Shown in pieces: positions 1 through 6,861 of a stretch of DNA of 58,244 nt. The position numbers were made by a program, and so were the translations under genes. The stretch is from an uncultured Treponema sp. (GTDB lineage: Bacteria; Spirochaetota; Spirochaetia; Treponematales; Treponemataceae): NCBI GenBank assembly GCA_905372235.1, contig CAJPOF010000008.1, forward strand, positions 1-58,244, given 5' to 3'. Every line of letters starts with the position of its first letter. The stretch's first letter is position 1. The notes under the pieces are model-generated. The model made no database searches. It was not told the DNA's origin and saw only the letters and a program-made list of their open reading frames with translations.

Positions 1-2
1 AT

Positions 3-650
3 CAACACGCTGAAACCCAGCGTAACAAAGACATTGCGGACATCATCGTCAAAGAACGAACAGAGTTCCGCCCAGAAACCATCATGAACATCCTCACAAT
101 GCGGGACAAAGTCGTAACGAAACTACTCGAGGAAGGCTTATCCGTGATGGACGGCGTTGTGCAAATCACACCACGTGTCTCAGGCGTGTGGGAGACCGAA
201 GGGGCTGAATACGACGAGAAAATCCACAAACGAACAGTCGACATAGTCCCGACCGCCGACCTTCGCGACGTGCTTGACGCAATCAGCGTGAAAGTGCTAG
301 GAGCAAAAGAAGCGACCGCCCGCATCACCAGCATAACAGACACGGCAACAGGCTTGAAAGACGGCACAATCACCATAGGAGACGACATCATCATCGAAGG
401 CGACAAGCTCAAAATAGATGAAAAAGATGCGGCACAAGGCGTGTTCTTCAAAGCGGCAAACGGCACCGAATACAAAACCACCCGTCGCCTTTCGGTCAAT
501 AAGCCCAGCCAAATCATCGCCCGCGTACCCAAAGAAGTTCCGGCGGGGGCTGTAACCGTCATCGTACGGACGAAGTATTCAAGCACGGCGAAGCCTTTGA
601 AGGAAATAAAGGAGATCATATTTGGCTATCCATGTACTGCAAAAGCATAG
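3..650 (+). CDS. HU-like DNA-binding protein with Ig-like (DUF4469-type) C-terminal domain, 5' partial
   Basis: The reading frame is open from the left window edge (position 3), so the true start lies outside. The first internal ATG is at 84. The visible N-terminal part (QHAETQRNKDIADIIV...FRPETIMNILTMRDK) resembles the HU/IHF-fold module of the HU-HIG/DUF4469 proteins found in Bacteroidetes and treponemes. The last roughly 90 residues (INKPSQIIARVPKEVPAG-like region ending in IVRTKYSS) look like the Ig/TF-type beta domain of DUF4469. Such proteins are thought to bind DNA, but their physiological role is unknown. The gene is richer in G+C than the genes to its right and is followed by a hairpin-rich spacer. 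The family call is by eye and moderately sure; the truncation is certain. Confidence 0.7.
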   Translation, partial: QHAETQRNKDIADIIVKERTEFRPETIMNILTMRDKVVTKLLEEGLSVMDGVVQITPRVSGVWETEGAEYDEKIHKRTVDIVPTADLRDVLDAISVKVLGAKEATARITSITDTATGLKDGTITIGDDIIIEGDKLKIDEKDAAQGVFFKAANGTEYKTTRRLSVNKPSQIIARVPKEVPAGAVTVIVRTKYSSTAKPLKEIKEIIFGYPCTAKA

Positions 651-667
651 GCATTCGGTGTAGGCAA

Positions 668-736
668 CGTTCGAGTGGAAGCACTCGAACCGTTCGAGTG
701 GAGGCATTCGAACCGTTCGAGTGGAGGCATTCGAGC
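668..736. repeat. three tandem 23-bp dyad units
   Basis: Three head-to-tail 23-bp units start at 668, 691 and 714. Each has the form GTTCGAGTG-gaRg-CAYTCGAAC, an almost perfect inverted repeat with a 4-nt loop. Units 2 and 3 differ from unit 1 by compensating or near-compensating changes. The function is unknown; it could be an RNA processing or termination signal or a protein-binding array. Confidence 0.8.
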
Positions 737-752
737 CCGGTAAGCGTTAGGA

Positions 753-780
753 TTTATAAGGGGCGTAAGCCCCTTATAAA
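753..780 (+). terminator. 12-bp hairpin with GTAA loop
   Basis: TTTATAAGGGGC at 753-764 is the exact reverse complement of 769-780, with a GTAA (GNRA-type) tetraloop between. It lies about 100 bp after the DUF4469-type gene and may stabilise or end its mRNA. There is no long T tract, so the terminator role is an inference. Confidence 0.4.
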
Positions 781-786
781 TATATT

Positions 787-819
787 AAGGAGTTTTTTAT
801 GAAACACAAGGTCTTATAA
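787..819 (+). other. Shine-Dalgarno plus six-codon ORF (MKHKVL)
   Basis: AAGGAG at 787-792 sits 6 nt before an ATG at 799, which opens only six codons (MKHKVL) before TAA at 817-819. The ribosome site is better than that of many real genes in the window. It may be a leader peptide or the remnant of a deleted gene. Three bases later begins a 16-bp perfect hairpin (823-858). Confidence 0.3.
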
Positions 820-822
820 GTT

Positions 823-858
823 AACACTGAATAATTCGCATTCGAATTATTCAGTGTT
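823..858. repeat. 16-bp perfect inverted repeat
   Basis: AACACTGAATAATTCG at 823-838 is exactly complementary to 843-858, with a 4-nt CATT loop. It immediately follows the six-codon ORF, so it could act as an attenuator or an mRNA end. There is no T run on either strand. Confidence 0.6.
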
Positions 859-1045
859 TCCGTAAGGGGGAATTCCGCACATCCTTGAGCGGCTTAGAAT
901 GCCGCCACGGATGGCGGTGATATATGGAGAATGGCTAAGGGGAGCTTCCCCTTTCCGTAAAATCCATTCAATTTTACACCAAAATCACACAAAATCCATA
1001 CACCTAAAAAAGGCGCATGGATTCAAACTAAAACAGAAACCGATT

Positions 1046-2740
1046 CTATTCCGTGTAGTTCAACGCTGAAACGACCGCCGCAATTCCAGCCCGTCCTACG
1101 TTGGAACTTTTTCCTACGCCCCATGAACTTGTTCCGTCTTCCTTTGCAATCAGAACGTACGCCATTGCGTATGTGTTAGAGCCTTCGCCAACCGAATGTT
1201 CATGGAACGACGTGATGTTGAACTTGGGCGCGGGAGTTTTCGCCATCGCAGAAACAAAAGCGTCCAACGGTCCGTTACCTTCCGCCGAAACGGAAAATCT
1301 TTTTCCTTCCCATTCAACCGTGGAAAGCGCGCTTACAGCGGCAGAATCATCGCTTCCCCGCTCCCCTTCTATATGGCGTTCCGTTATATCGATGATGTTG
1401 AGCGGAGTTTTTGTGTTAAGCCATTTTTCAGAAAGAATCTCAAAAATTTCCTCCGAAGTAAGTTCACGCTGCGCCTTATCCGCAGCTTTCTTTACCATCG
1501 CCCCGAAAACTCCCATCATCTGCTTTGGTAGAGAGATTCCATAATCCTTTTCCAAAATGAAAGCAGCCCCGCCTTTTCCCGACTGGCTGTTTATCCGGAT
1601 TATGCCTTCGTACTTTCTGCCTATATCATGAGGGTCAAAAGTAAGGTACGGGACATCCCAATATTCGTTTTCCGCCTTTCCCGCCCGGAAAGCCATTCCT
1701 TTACGTATGGCATCCTGATGAGAACCGCTGAATGCGGTAAACACAAGTTCCCCTGAATACGGAGTCCTTGGATGAATCTCCATTCCCGTAAGACGGGTAT
1801 ATGCCGAGACAAGCGAAGGCATATCTCTAAAATCAAGTTCGGGGTCGATTCCCTGCGTGTACATATTCATTCCGACGGTAACAATATCAAGATTTCCAGT
1901 GCGCTCCCCGTTTCCGAAAAGGCATCCTTCAACCCTATCCGCCCCGGCTAAAAGCCCAAGTTCGCACTGAGCGACCCCCTCGCCTCGGTCGTTGTGGTTA
2001 TGAAGGGAAATCACAAGATTTTCACGATTCGATATGTGGGTACAAAAATATTCTATTTGGTCTGCAAACTGATTGGGAAGCGCACATTCTACAGTGGTCG
2101 GAAGATTCAGTATAATCTTGTGATTCCGGTCAGCCAGAGTCCCCCACTCTTTCACGACCGCCTCGCAGACCTCGATTGCGTAGTCTATTTCCGTGGTCGA
2201 AAAACTTTCAGGAGAGTATTCAAGGCGAATGTCCGTTCCCTGGCTCATCGAAAGACAGTTTTTCACGCATCTTATTCCGTCTATCGCTATCTGCTTTATT
2301 TCGTCCTTGGTCTTTCCGAACGTATACTTTCTGTGAGCGGGACTTGTAGAATTGTACAGATGGAAAATCGCCTTTGAACATCCGGAAAGACTTTCGAAAG
2401 TCCTTTTTATAAGATGCTCCCTTGCCTGACAGAGAACCTGAAGAGTCACATCATCAGGAACATGGTTTTCTTCGATAAGCCGCCGCATGAAATTAAACTC
2501 GGTGTCGCTCGCCGAAGGAAAGCCGACCTCGATTTCCTTGAAACCAATTTTAACAAGGATATCAAAGAATTCCAGTTTCTGCTCCACGCTCATCGGATTC
2601 ACCAAAGCTTGGTTTCCGTCCCTAAGATCAACCGAACACCATATTGGAGCCTTTGTTATGGTCTTGTCCGGCCATGTCCGACTCTCAATTTTTACCGCAT
2701 CGAACGGGCGATATTTCCCGTTCGGATTCATCGTAGACAT
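1046..2740 (-). CDS. leuA: 2-isopropylmalate synthase (type 2 LeuA)
   Basis: It condenses acetyl-CoA with 2-oxoisovalerate in the first committed step of leucine synthesis. The sequence shows the DRE-TIM metallolyase signature (SVDLRDGNQAL near residue 38), the metal-binding SLHNHNDRGEG and the GNGERTGNLD motif. A C-terminal LeuA allosteric domain of about 130 residues ends in VSALNYTE. Length (564 aa) and N-terminus (NPNGKYRPFD) fit the longer type 2 enzymes. The ATG at 2740 is preferred because GGGAGG ends 3 nt upstream; an in-frame ATG at 2803 lies inside a hairpin and lacks a ribosome site. No other leu or ilv genes are in the window, so leuA appears to be transcribed alone from a long structured leader. 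Confidence 0.95.
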   Translation of the reverse strand: MSTMNPNGKYRPFDAVKIESRTWPDKTITKAPIWCSVDLRDGNQALVNPMSVEQKLEFFDILVKIGFKEIEVGFPSASDTEFNFMRRLIEENHVPDDVTLQVLCQAREHLIKRTFESLSGCSKAIFHLYNSTSPAHRKYTFGKTKDEIKQIAIDGIRCVKNCLSMSQGTDIRLEYSPESFSTTEIDYAIEVCEAVVKEWGTLADRNHKIILNLPTTVECALPNQFADQIEYFCTHISNRENLVISLHNHNDRGEGVAQCELGLLAGADRVEGCLFGNGERTGNLDIVTVGMNMYTQGIDPELDFRDMPSLVSAYTRLTGMEIHPRTPYSGELVFTAFSGSHQDAIRKGMAFRAGKAENEYWDVPYLTFDPHDIGRKYEGIIRINSQSGKGGAAFILEKDYGISLPKQMMGVFGAMVKKAADKAQRELTSEEIFEILSEKWLNTKTPLNIIDITERHIEGERGSDDSAAVSALSTVEWEGKRFSVSAEGNGPLDAFVSAMAKTPAPKFNITSFHEHSVGEGSNTYAMAYVLIAKEDGTSSWGVGKSSNVGRAGIAAVVSALNYTE

Positions 2741-2751
2741 ATTCCTCCCAT

Positions 2752-2791
2752 AAAAACTTTTTCGGAAATTGCAAGTTCCGAAAAAGTTTTT
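2752..2791 (-). promoter_or_regulatory. 16-bp hairpin abutting the leuA ribosome site
   Basis: Positions 2752-2767 and 2776-2791 are perfectly complementary (AAAAACTTTTTCGGAA) with an 8-nt loop. On the leuA strand the stem ends just before GGGAGG and the ATG at 2740, so it could limit ribosome access or protect the 5' end. Confidence 0.55.
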
Positions 2792-2826
2792 AGCCGTGCG
2801 CATAAGCGCACATGTTCAATAATATA

Positions 2827-2856
2827 GTTTGCGAAATATACGTATATTTCGCAAAC
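2827..2856. repeat. 30-bp perfect palindrome in leuA leader
   Basis: GTTTGCGAAATATAC is followed directly by its reverse complement with no spacer. It could be an operator for a dimeric regulator or an RNA hairpin of the leuA leader. Confidence 0.6.
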
Positions 2857-2868
2857 TCCAAGATAAGA

Positions 2869-2907
2869 ACACTGCGATTTCGAGCAATGCGCAGAAATCG
2901 CAAGTGT
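2869..2907 (-). promoter_or_regulatory. first hairpin of leuA leader
   Basis: ACACTGCGATTT at 2869-2880 pairs with 2895-2907 with a single bulged base. It is the first of four hairpins between the 2920-2941 terminator and the leuA start. Confidence 0.45.
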
Positions 2908-2919
2908 CTCCTATAAAAT

Positions 2920-2941
2920 AAAAAACGCTTCGGCGTTTTTT
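2920..2941. terminator. bidirectional UUCG terminator
   Basis: AAAAAACGC-TTCG-GCGTTTTTT is a symmetrical hairpin with T runs on both strands. On the minus strand it lies 180 bp before leuA, so it could attenuate leuA or end an upstream RNA. Confidence 0.7.
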
Positions 2942-3039
2942 GTCTCCATTCTTTAGTGACGGCGATATTTCAGCCGCGCTTTTTATCATTCCACCAAAAT
3001 AAAACTTTTAAGCCCAAAAGACTTAAAAAAATCGACCAT

Positions 3040-3100
3040 TTATGTAAATTGCATAAAAAAAGCCCCACCGCTTAAAGCAGTGGAGCCGTAATTTACATAA
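3040..3100 (-). terminator. terminator nested in an outer inverted repeat
   Basis: On the minus strand, GGCTCCACTGC and GCGGTGGGGC form a stem with a TTTAA loop, followed by seven Ts (3060-3054). The whole is enclosed by a perfect 11-bp outer repeat (TTATGTAAATT at 3040-3050 and its complement at 3090-3100). No gene ends just upstream on this strand within the window, which fits an attenuator or the end of a small RNA. Confidence 0.6.
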
Positions 3101-3399
3101 CCAACACAAACACTACACTCTAAGCGCCCCGAAATGAGAAATCAAGAAGTAGTAGAAGTAGTGTTCTGTTCATGCGGACACTCTACTACAAAAAAAATAT
3201 ATTTGCAACAACCCAAATTTTATGACAAAAGAAGATTTTTAAACCAAGAGCGGAGAATGACACGGAAACGCAAAAAAAATATAATAGATTTTAAAGGCGA
3301 TTTTTTTATAAGGAAAAACAAACGTTTTGCACGATTTTTAAGTTCTGTTTTCCAAAAATATAGATTAGAACGACAATAAAAATCACCGCCGGATTTATT

Positions 3400-3894
3400 A
3401 TGGAACAGGAAAATGTTACACACCCGTTTTTACCACTTTACGGAAGCGAATCAAGGATTCTGATTTTGGGAAGTCTTCCTTCGCTAAAATCCCGGGAAGA
3501 AAACTTCTATTATGGAAATCCGATGAATCGTTTTTGGAAAGTGATTGCGGCAATTTTCAATAAAAATCCGCCCGACTCAATCGAAGAAAAGAAGTCTTTG
3601 ATTCTGGAAAATCACCTTGCTCTATGGGACGCAATATACAGATGCGACATAACAGGCTCAAGCGACCAGAGCATAAGGAACGCAGAACCCACAAATCTTT
3701 TTCCTGTAATAAAAAATTCCAAGATTGAGCATATTTTCTGCAACGGAAAAACCGCATGGAACTATTACAACACGCACCAAAGAAAATCGTTGGAAATCGA
3801 GGCAAAATGCCTGCCTTCGACAAGCCCCGCAAATGCCTCTTGGACTTTTGAAAAACTATTGGAAGAATGGAAAAGAATTCTTGATTGTCTCTGA
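3400..3894 (+). CDS. DNA-deoxyinosine glycosylase, UDG superfamily (family 6 HDG-like)
   Basis: It probably removes deaminated bases (hypoxanthine, possibly uracil) from DNA to start base excision repair. Motifs by residue are LILGSLPSLK (21-30), YYGNPMNRFWKVI (from 37, the family hallmark), an HIFCNGKTAW strand (111-120) and the substrate-loop motif LPSTSPANASW (138-148). Length 164 aa matches the single-domain family. It starts with an ATG at 3400, with no strong ribosome site visible. It stands alone, 117 bp before asnS, and may share no promoter with it. The exact substrate cannot be decided from sequence. Confidence 0.85.
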   Translation: MEQENVTHPFLPLYGSESRILILGSLPSLKSREENFYYGNPMNRFWKVIAAIFNKNPPDSIEEKKSLILENHLALWDAIYRCDITGSSDQSIRNAEPTNLFPVIKNSKIEHIFCNGKTAWNYYNTHQRKSLEIEAKCLPSTSPANASWTFEKLLEEWKRILDCL

Positions 3895-4011
3895 AAAACT
3901 GCGGATGGAAAACAAACAAAATCTGAAAAGTCCGCCGACCTTCATTTAAATGAAAACGCCACTTTTGTAATATATTGAAGAACATCCGTTAAACAACTAA
4001 AATGGTTCATT

Positions 4012-5472
4012 ATGATACCGACTTTAATAAAAGATTTTCTTTCTGCAAAAGCAGATGGACAGCACATAACCGTTTGCGGTTGGGTTCGCACCGTCCGTGA
4101 CTCAAAAAACCTGGTTTTCATACAGGTGAACGACGGAAGTTCTATCGAGAACATACAGATTACATTCGACAGAAATGCGCCATGCGAAAACGCCGACACT
4201 GAAAAAATCGAAAATGAACTTAAAAGATTAGGAACGGGAGTTTCCGTCCGTGCCGAAGGATTTCTTGTCCCATCCCCCGCTTCGGGACAGGAGGTTGAAC
4301 TAAGCCTTGAAAAACTTACTGTCCTTGGCGAATGCGATCCTGATTCATATCCGCTACAAAAGAACAGAATGTCCATGGAATATCTAAGGGCAAACGCACA
4401 TCTTAGAGCAAGAACGAATACTTTCGGTGCTGTTTACCGAGTCCGTAACCAAATGGCGTTTGCCGTCCACTCGTTTTTTCAGGAACGTGGATTTGTGTAC
4501 GTGAACGCGCCTGAAATCACCTGCTCGGATGCCGAAGGCGCAGGCGAAATGTTTCAGGTAACCACACTCTCAATGGAAAAAATCGCAGAGATGGGTGTGA
4601 AGGCAGGTGCGGGCGGAATGAAAATTGAGGATGCCCACAAAATCGTAGACTATTCAAAGGACTTTTTCGGAAAGAAAGCAAGCCTTACGGTCTCCGGGCA
4701 GCTTGAAGCGGAAACGCTTGCCACTGCCCTTAGCCGTGTCTACACTTTCGGACCTACGTTCCGTGCGGAAAATTCAAACACCCCAAGACATTTGTCCGAA
4801 TTCTGGATGATAGAGCCGGAGATGGCGTTCTTTGACCTGAACGATGACATGGACATTCAGGAAGAATTCGTAAAATATCTTCTTGACTGGGCGTTGACAA
4901 AATGTACCAAAGATTTGGAATTCTTTGACAAACGCATCCAAAACGGACTTATCGAAAGTCTTAAAAAAGTGCGGGACGCAAAATTCGTAAGGCTCACCTA
5001 CACCGATGCCATAAAAATGCTTGAAAAGGCGGAAAATGACGGCGCAAAGTTTGAGTTCAAGCCGTCATGGGGATGCGACATTGCCACGGAGCATGAACGG
5101 TATCTTACCGAAAAGATTTTCGCAGGTCCTGTGATGGTCTACGACTATCCAAAGGAAATAAAGTCATTCTACATGAAGCAGAACGATGACGGAAAAACCG
5201 TAAAAGCAGTCGATGTGCTTGTTCCGGGAATCGGGGAACTTATCGGCGGTTCGGAAAGAGAAGAAAACTACGAGAAACTTCTGAAAGCATGCGAAGAGCG
5301 GAAAATGGATATGACGAATTATCAATGGTATCTTGATTTACGCAGATTCGGTTCTGTTCCGCATTCGGGATTCGGGCTTGGCTTCGAACGCCTGATAAGA
5401 TACGTAACGGGCATGGAAAACATCAGGGACGTAATTCCGTATCCGCGCGCCCCGAAATTGGCAGATTTCTGA
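4012..5472 (+). CDS. asnS: asparaginyl-tRNA synthetase
   Basis: A class IIb enzyme that charges tRNA-Asn with asparagine. An N-terminal OB-fold anticodon domain (VCGWVRTVRDSKN from about residue 22) leads into the class II catalytic core: motif 2 around FRAENSNTPRHLSEFWMIE and motif 3 GFGLGFERLIRYVTG near the C-terminus, ending RAPKLADF. The 486-aa length is normal. The upstream region contains a perfect 14-bp palindrome (TTCATTTAAATGAA, 3941-3954) of unknown role. The ribosome site is weak. The stop is followed after 1 nt by the next gene's TTG, so the two are translationally close. Confidence 0.96.
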   Translation: MIPTLIKDFLSAKADGQHITVCGWVRTVRDSKNLVFIQVNDGSSIENIQITFDRNAPCENADTEKIENELKRLGTGVSVRAEGFLVPSPASGQEVELSLEKLTVLGECDPDSYPLQKNRMSMEYLRANAHLRARTNTFGAVYRVRNQMAFAVHSFFQERGFVYVNAPEITCSDAEGAGEMFQVTTLSMEKIAEMGVKAGAGGMKIEDAHKIVDYSKDFFGKKASLTVSGQLEAETLATALSRVYTFGPTFRAENSNTPRHLSEFWMIEPEMAFFDLNDDMDIQEEFVKYLLDWALTKCTKDLEFFDKRIQNGLIESLKKVRDAKFVRLTYTDAIKMLEKAENDGAKFEFKPSWGCDIATEHERYLTEKIFAGPVMVYDYPKEIKSFYMKQNDDGKTVKAVDVLVPGIGELIGGSEREENYEKLLKACEERKMDMTNYQWYLDLRRFGSVPHSGFGLGFERLIRYVTGMENIRDVIPYPRAPKLADF

Positions 5473-5473
5473 T

Positions 5474-6748
5474 TTGAAAACAAGCCTCAAGTCAAAGTTA
5501 ATAAAGTTGTCGCAGACCCTATATCTGACGGTCATATTTTATTTCAAGAACAATCTTGGACTTGCGGCTGGCTCTTGCACATTCGGCTTCATTTTCAGTT
5601 TCATTCCGATAATAATGCTGATTCTGACAAGCTGCATTGGGCTTATGTCGGCATATCCTCGAATACTTACATGGATTTCATCATCTCTTTCGCTTGTGAT
5701 AGGCGACGTGTTCGATATTTCAAGCTACATCGAACGGCTGTCATCGGGCTTTTCCGTTTCCGGCGTGAACATAGTGCTTACATTCTTCATAATCTGGATG
5801 GCAAGAAAACTTTTCGCGTCCATAATTCAGGCAATGCGGAGTATTTTCAACACTGTAGCACCGGCAAGGCTCGTCTTGAACCAACTGCTTACATTCGCAG
5901 GCGAACTTGTTGTCATCGTGATATGCGCCGTGGTATTGTTCGCAGCATTCATATCAAGTCAGATTCTTACGCTCCCCGTTTTCATGCGGTTCAAAGAAGT
6001 CTTTCCGCTGATCTTCAGCTCGCTTTCGAACAATGTTGTTAGCATAGCGTTCTATCTTATACTGTTTCTTTTTACGCTGGTATGCTACAGGGTGGCAAGC
6101 GGAACAAAACCGCCCGTAAAACTCTGCATAGCGACATCTATCATGTGCGTCGGATTTTTCTACATGGTCGTATGGTTCGTCTCTCGCACAATCAACAAGG
6201 CAAACTACAGCACAATATACGGAATCCTCAGCAATCTTATGATTCTTCTGTTTGAGGTATGGTTTTTCTTCAGCATATTTGTGTTTTTTGCGCAGCTTAT
6301 CTATGTATGGCAGTACCTGGATTTTCTTATGGTAGGCGAGATATATCTTCTTCCCAACCGCACGAACATGACAAAACTGGAGGCCATCCATCGGCTTCTT
6401 TTCATAAATCCTTACGCTCTTATGGAAAACGAAAACCTTGTGCATTATAAAAAAGGAGAAAAAATCTACAGCGAAGGAGATGCTGTGGAATGTGCGTTCT
6501 ATGTATTCCAAGGTTCGGTGATGGAAAAGCAAAAAGAGTTCACGGTAAACAGATTCAAAGGAGATTCGTTCGGGGAAACCGAGCTTATAATGAAAACAAA
6601 ACGAATCTCTGAAACTACAGCACAGACCGACTGCACTCTCATAAGGATTCCCGAAAAAGATTTTGAAATCCTTATCGGAAGGAACACAAGAGCGGCGAAA
6701 AAAGCGATAGAAGCAATATCGTCCGCATACGGAAAAACGTCGCTTTGA
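5474..6748 (+). CDS. YihY/BrkB-family membrane protein with C-terminal cyclic-nucleotide-binding domain
   Basis: The first roughly 290 residues show the YihY/virulence factor BrkB pattern: an early amphipathic stretch (FYFKNNLGLAAGSCTFGF) and six hydrophobic segments. Residues about 300-424 form a cNMP-binding-like domain with HYKKGEKIYSEGDA, an FxGSVMEKQ turn and FGETELI...KRISET, keeping the FGE and the Arg of the phosphate cassette. The start is TTG at 5474, 1 nt after the asnS stop. The family's transport role is unclear; the nucleotide-binding domain suggests gating or regulation by a cyclic nucleotide or another small ligand. Fusion to BrkB is uncommon in other phyla as far as I know. 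Confidence 0.82.
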   Translation: MKTSLKSKLIKLSQTLYLTVIFYFKNNLGLAAGSCTFGFIFSFIPIIMLILTSCIGLMSAYPRILTWISSSLSLVIGDVFDISSYIERLSSGFSVSGVNIVLTFFIIWMARKLFASIIQAMRSIFNTVAPARLVLNQLLTFAGELVVIVICAVVLFAAFISSQILTLPVFMRFKEVFPLIFSSLSNNVVSIAFYLILFLFTLVCYRVASGTKPPVKLCIATSIMCVGFFYMVVWFVSRTINKANYSTIYGILSNLMILLFEVWFFFSIFVFFAQLIYVWQYLDFLMVGEIYLLPNRTNMTKLEAIHRLLFINPYALMENENLVHYKKGEKIYSEGDAVECAFYVFQGSVMEKQKEFTVNRFKGDSFGETELIMKTKRISETTAQTDCTLIRIPEKDFEILIGRNTRAAKKAIEAISSAYGKTSL

Positions 6749-6861
6749 AAGCCGAATGGAAAGCCGACTTTCAAAGATTCCGGCAAAAGTAGAAATTCAA
6801 GGCGCAATCTGATAAAATCAAAAAAATTATTTCCCGCAATCCGGCGGAACAGGAAGAAAAT

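Larger units (their letters stand above)
651..1045. other. 395-bp hairpin-rich spacer
   Basis: No convincing gene is seen. The spacer holds, in order, a 23-bp dyad array (668-736), a 12-bp-stem hairpin (753-780), a Shine-Dalgarno plus six-codon ORF (787-819), a 16-bp-stem hairpin (823-858), and two shorter perfect hairpins: CCGCCA/TGGCGG at 902-917 and AAGGGGA/TCCCCTT at 937-953. The rest up to the leuA stop is AT-rich with nothing recognisable. Confidence 0.7.
2741..3399. other. 659-bp leuA leader and upstream spacer
   Basis: No gene is credible here; an 81-codon frame at 3134-3379 on the plus strand has no ribosome site and lysine/arginine-rich random-looking content. On the leuA strand the stretch holds two terminators (about 3100-3040 and 2941-2920) followed by four consecutive hairpins (2907-2869, 2856-2827, 2811-2796, 2791-2752), the last ending 3 nt before GGGAGG. 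The pattern suggests either attenuation of leuA or the end of an RNA transcribed before it. Confidence 0.6.

Noticed and set aside
668..736. tRNA gene suggested by TTCGA motifs
   Set aside because: The TTCGA occurrences belong to tandem dyads; no acceptor stem or anticodon arm can be drawn.
3134..3379. 81-codon plus-strand ORF upstream of the glycosylase gene
   Set aside because: No ribosome site and a composition (Lys/Arg/Phe-rich) expected from AT-rich noncoding DNA.
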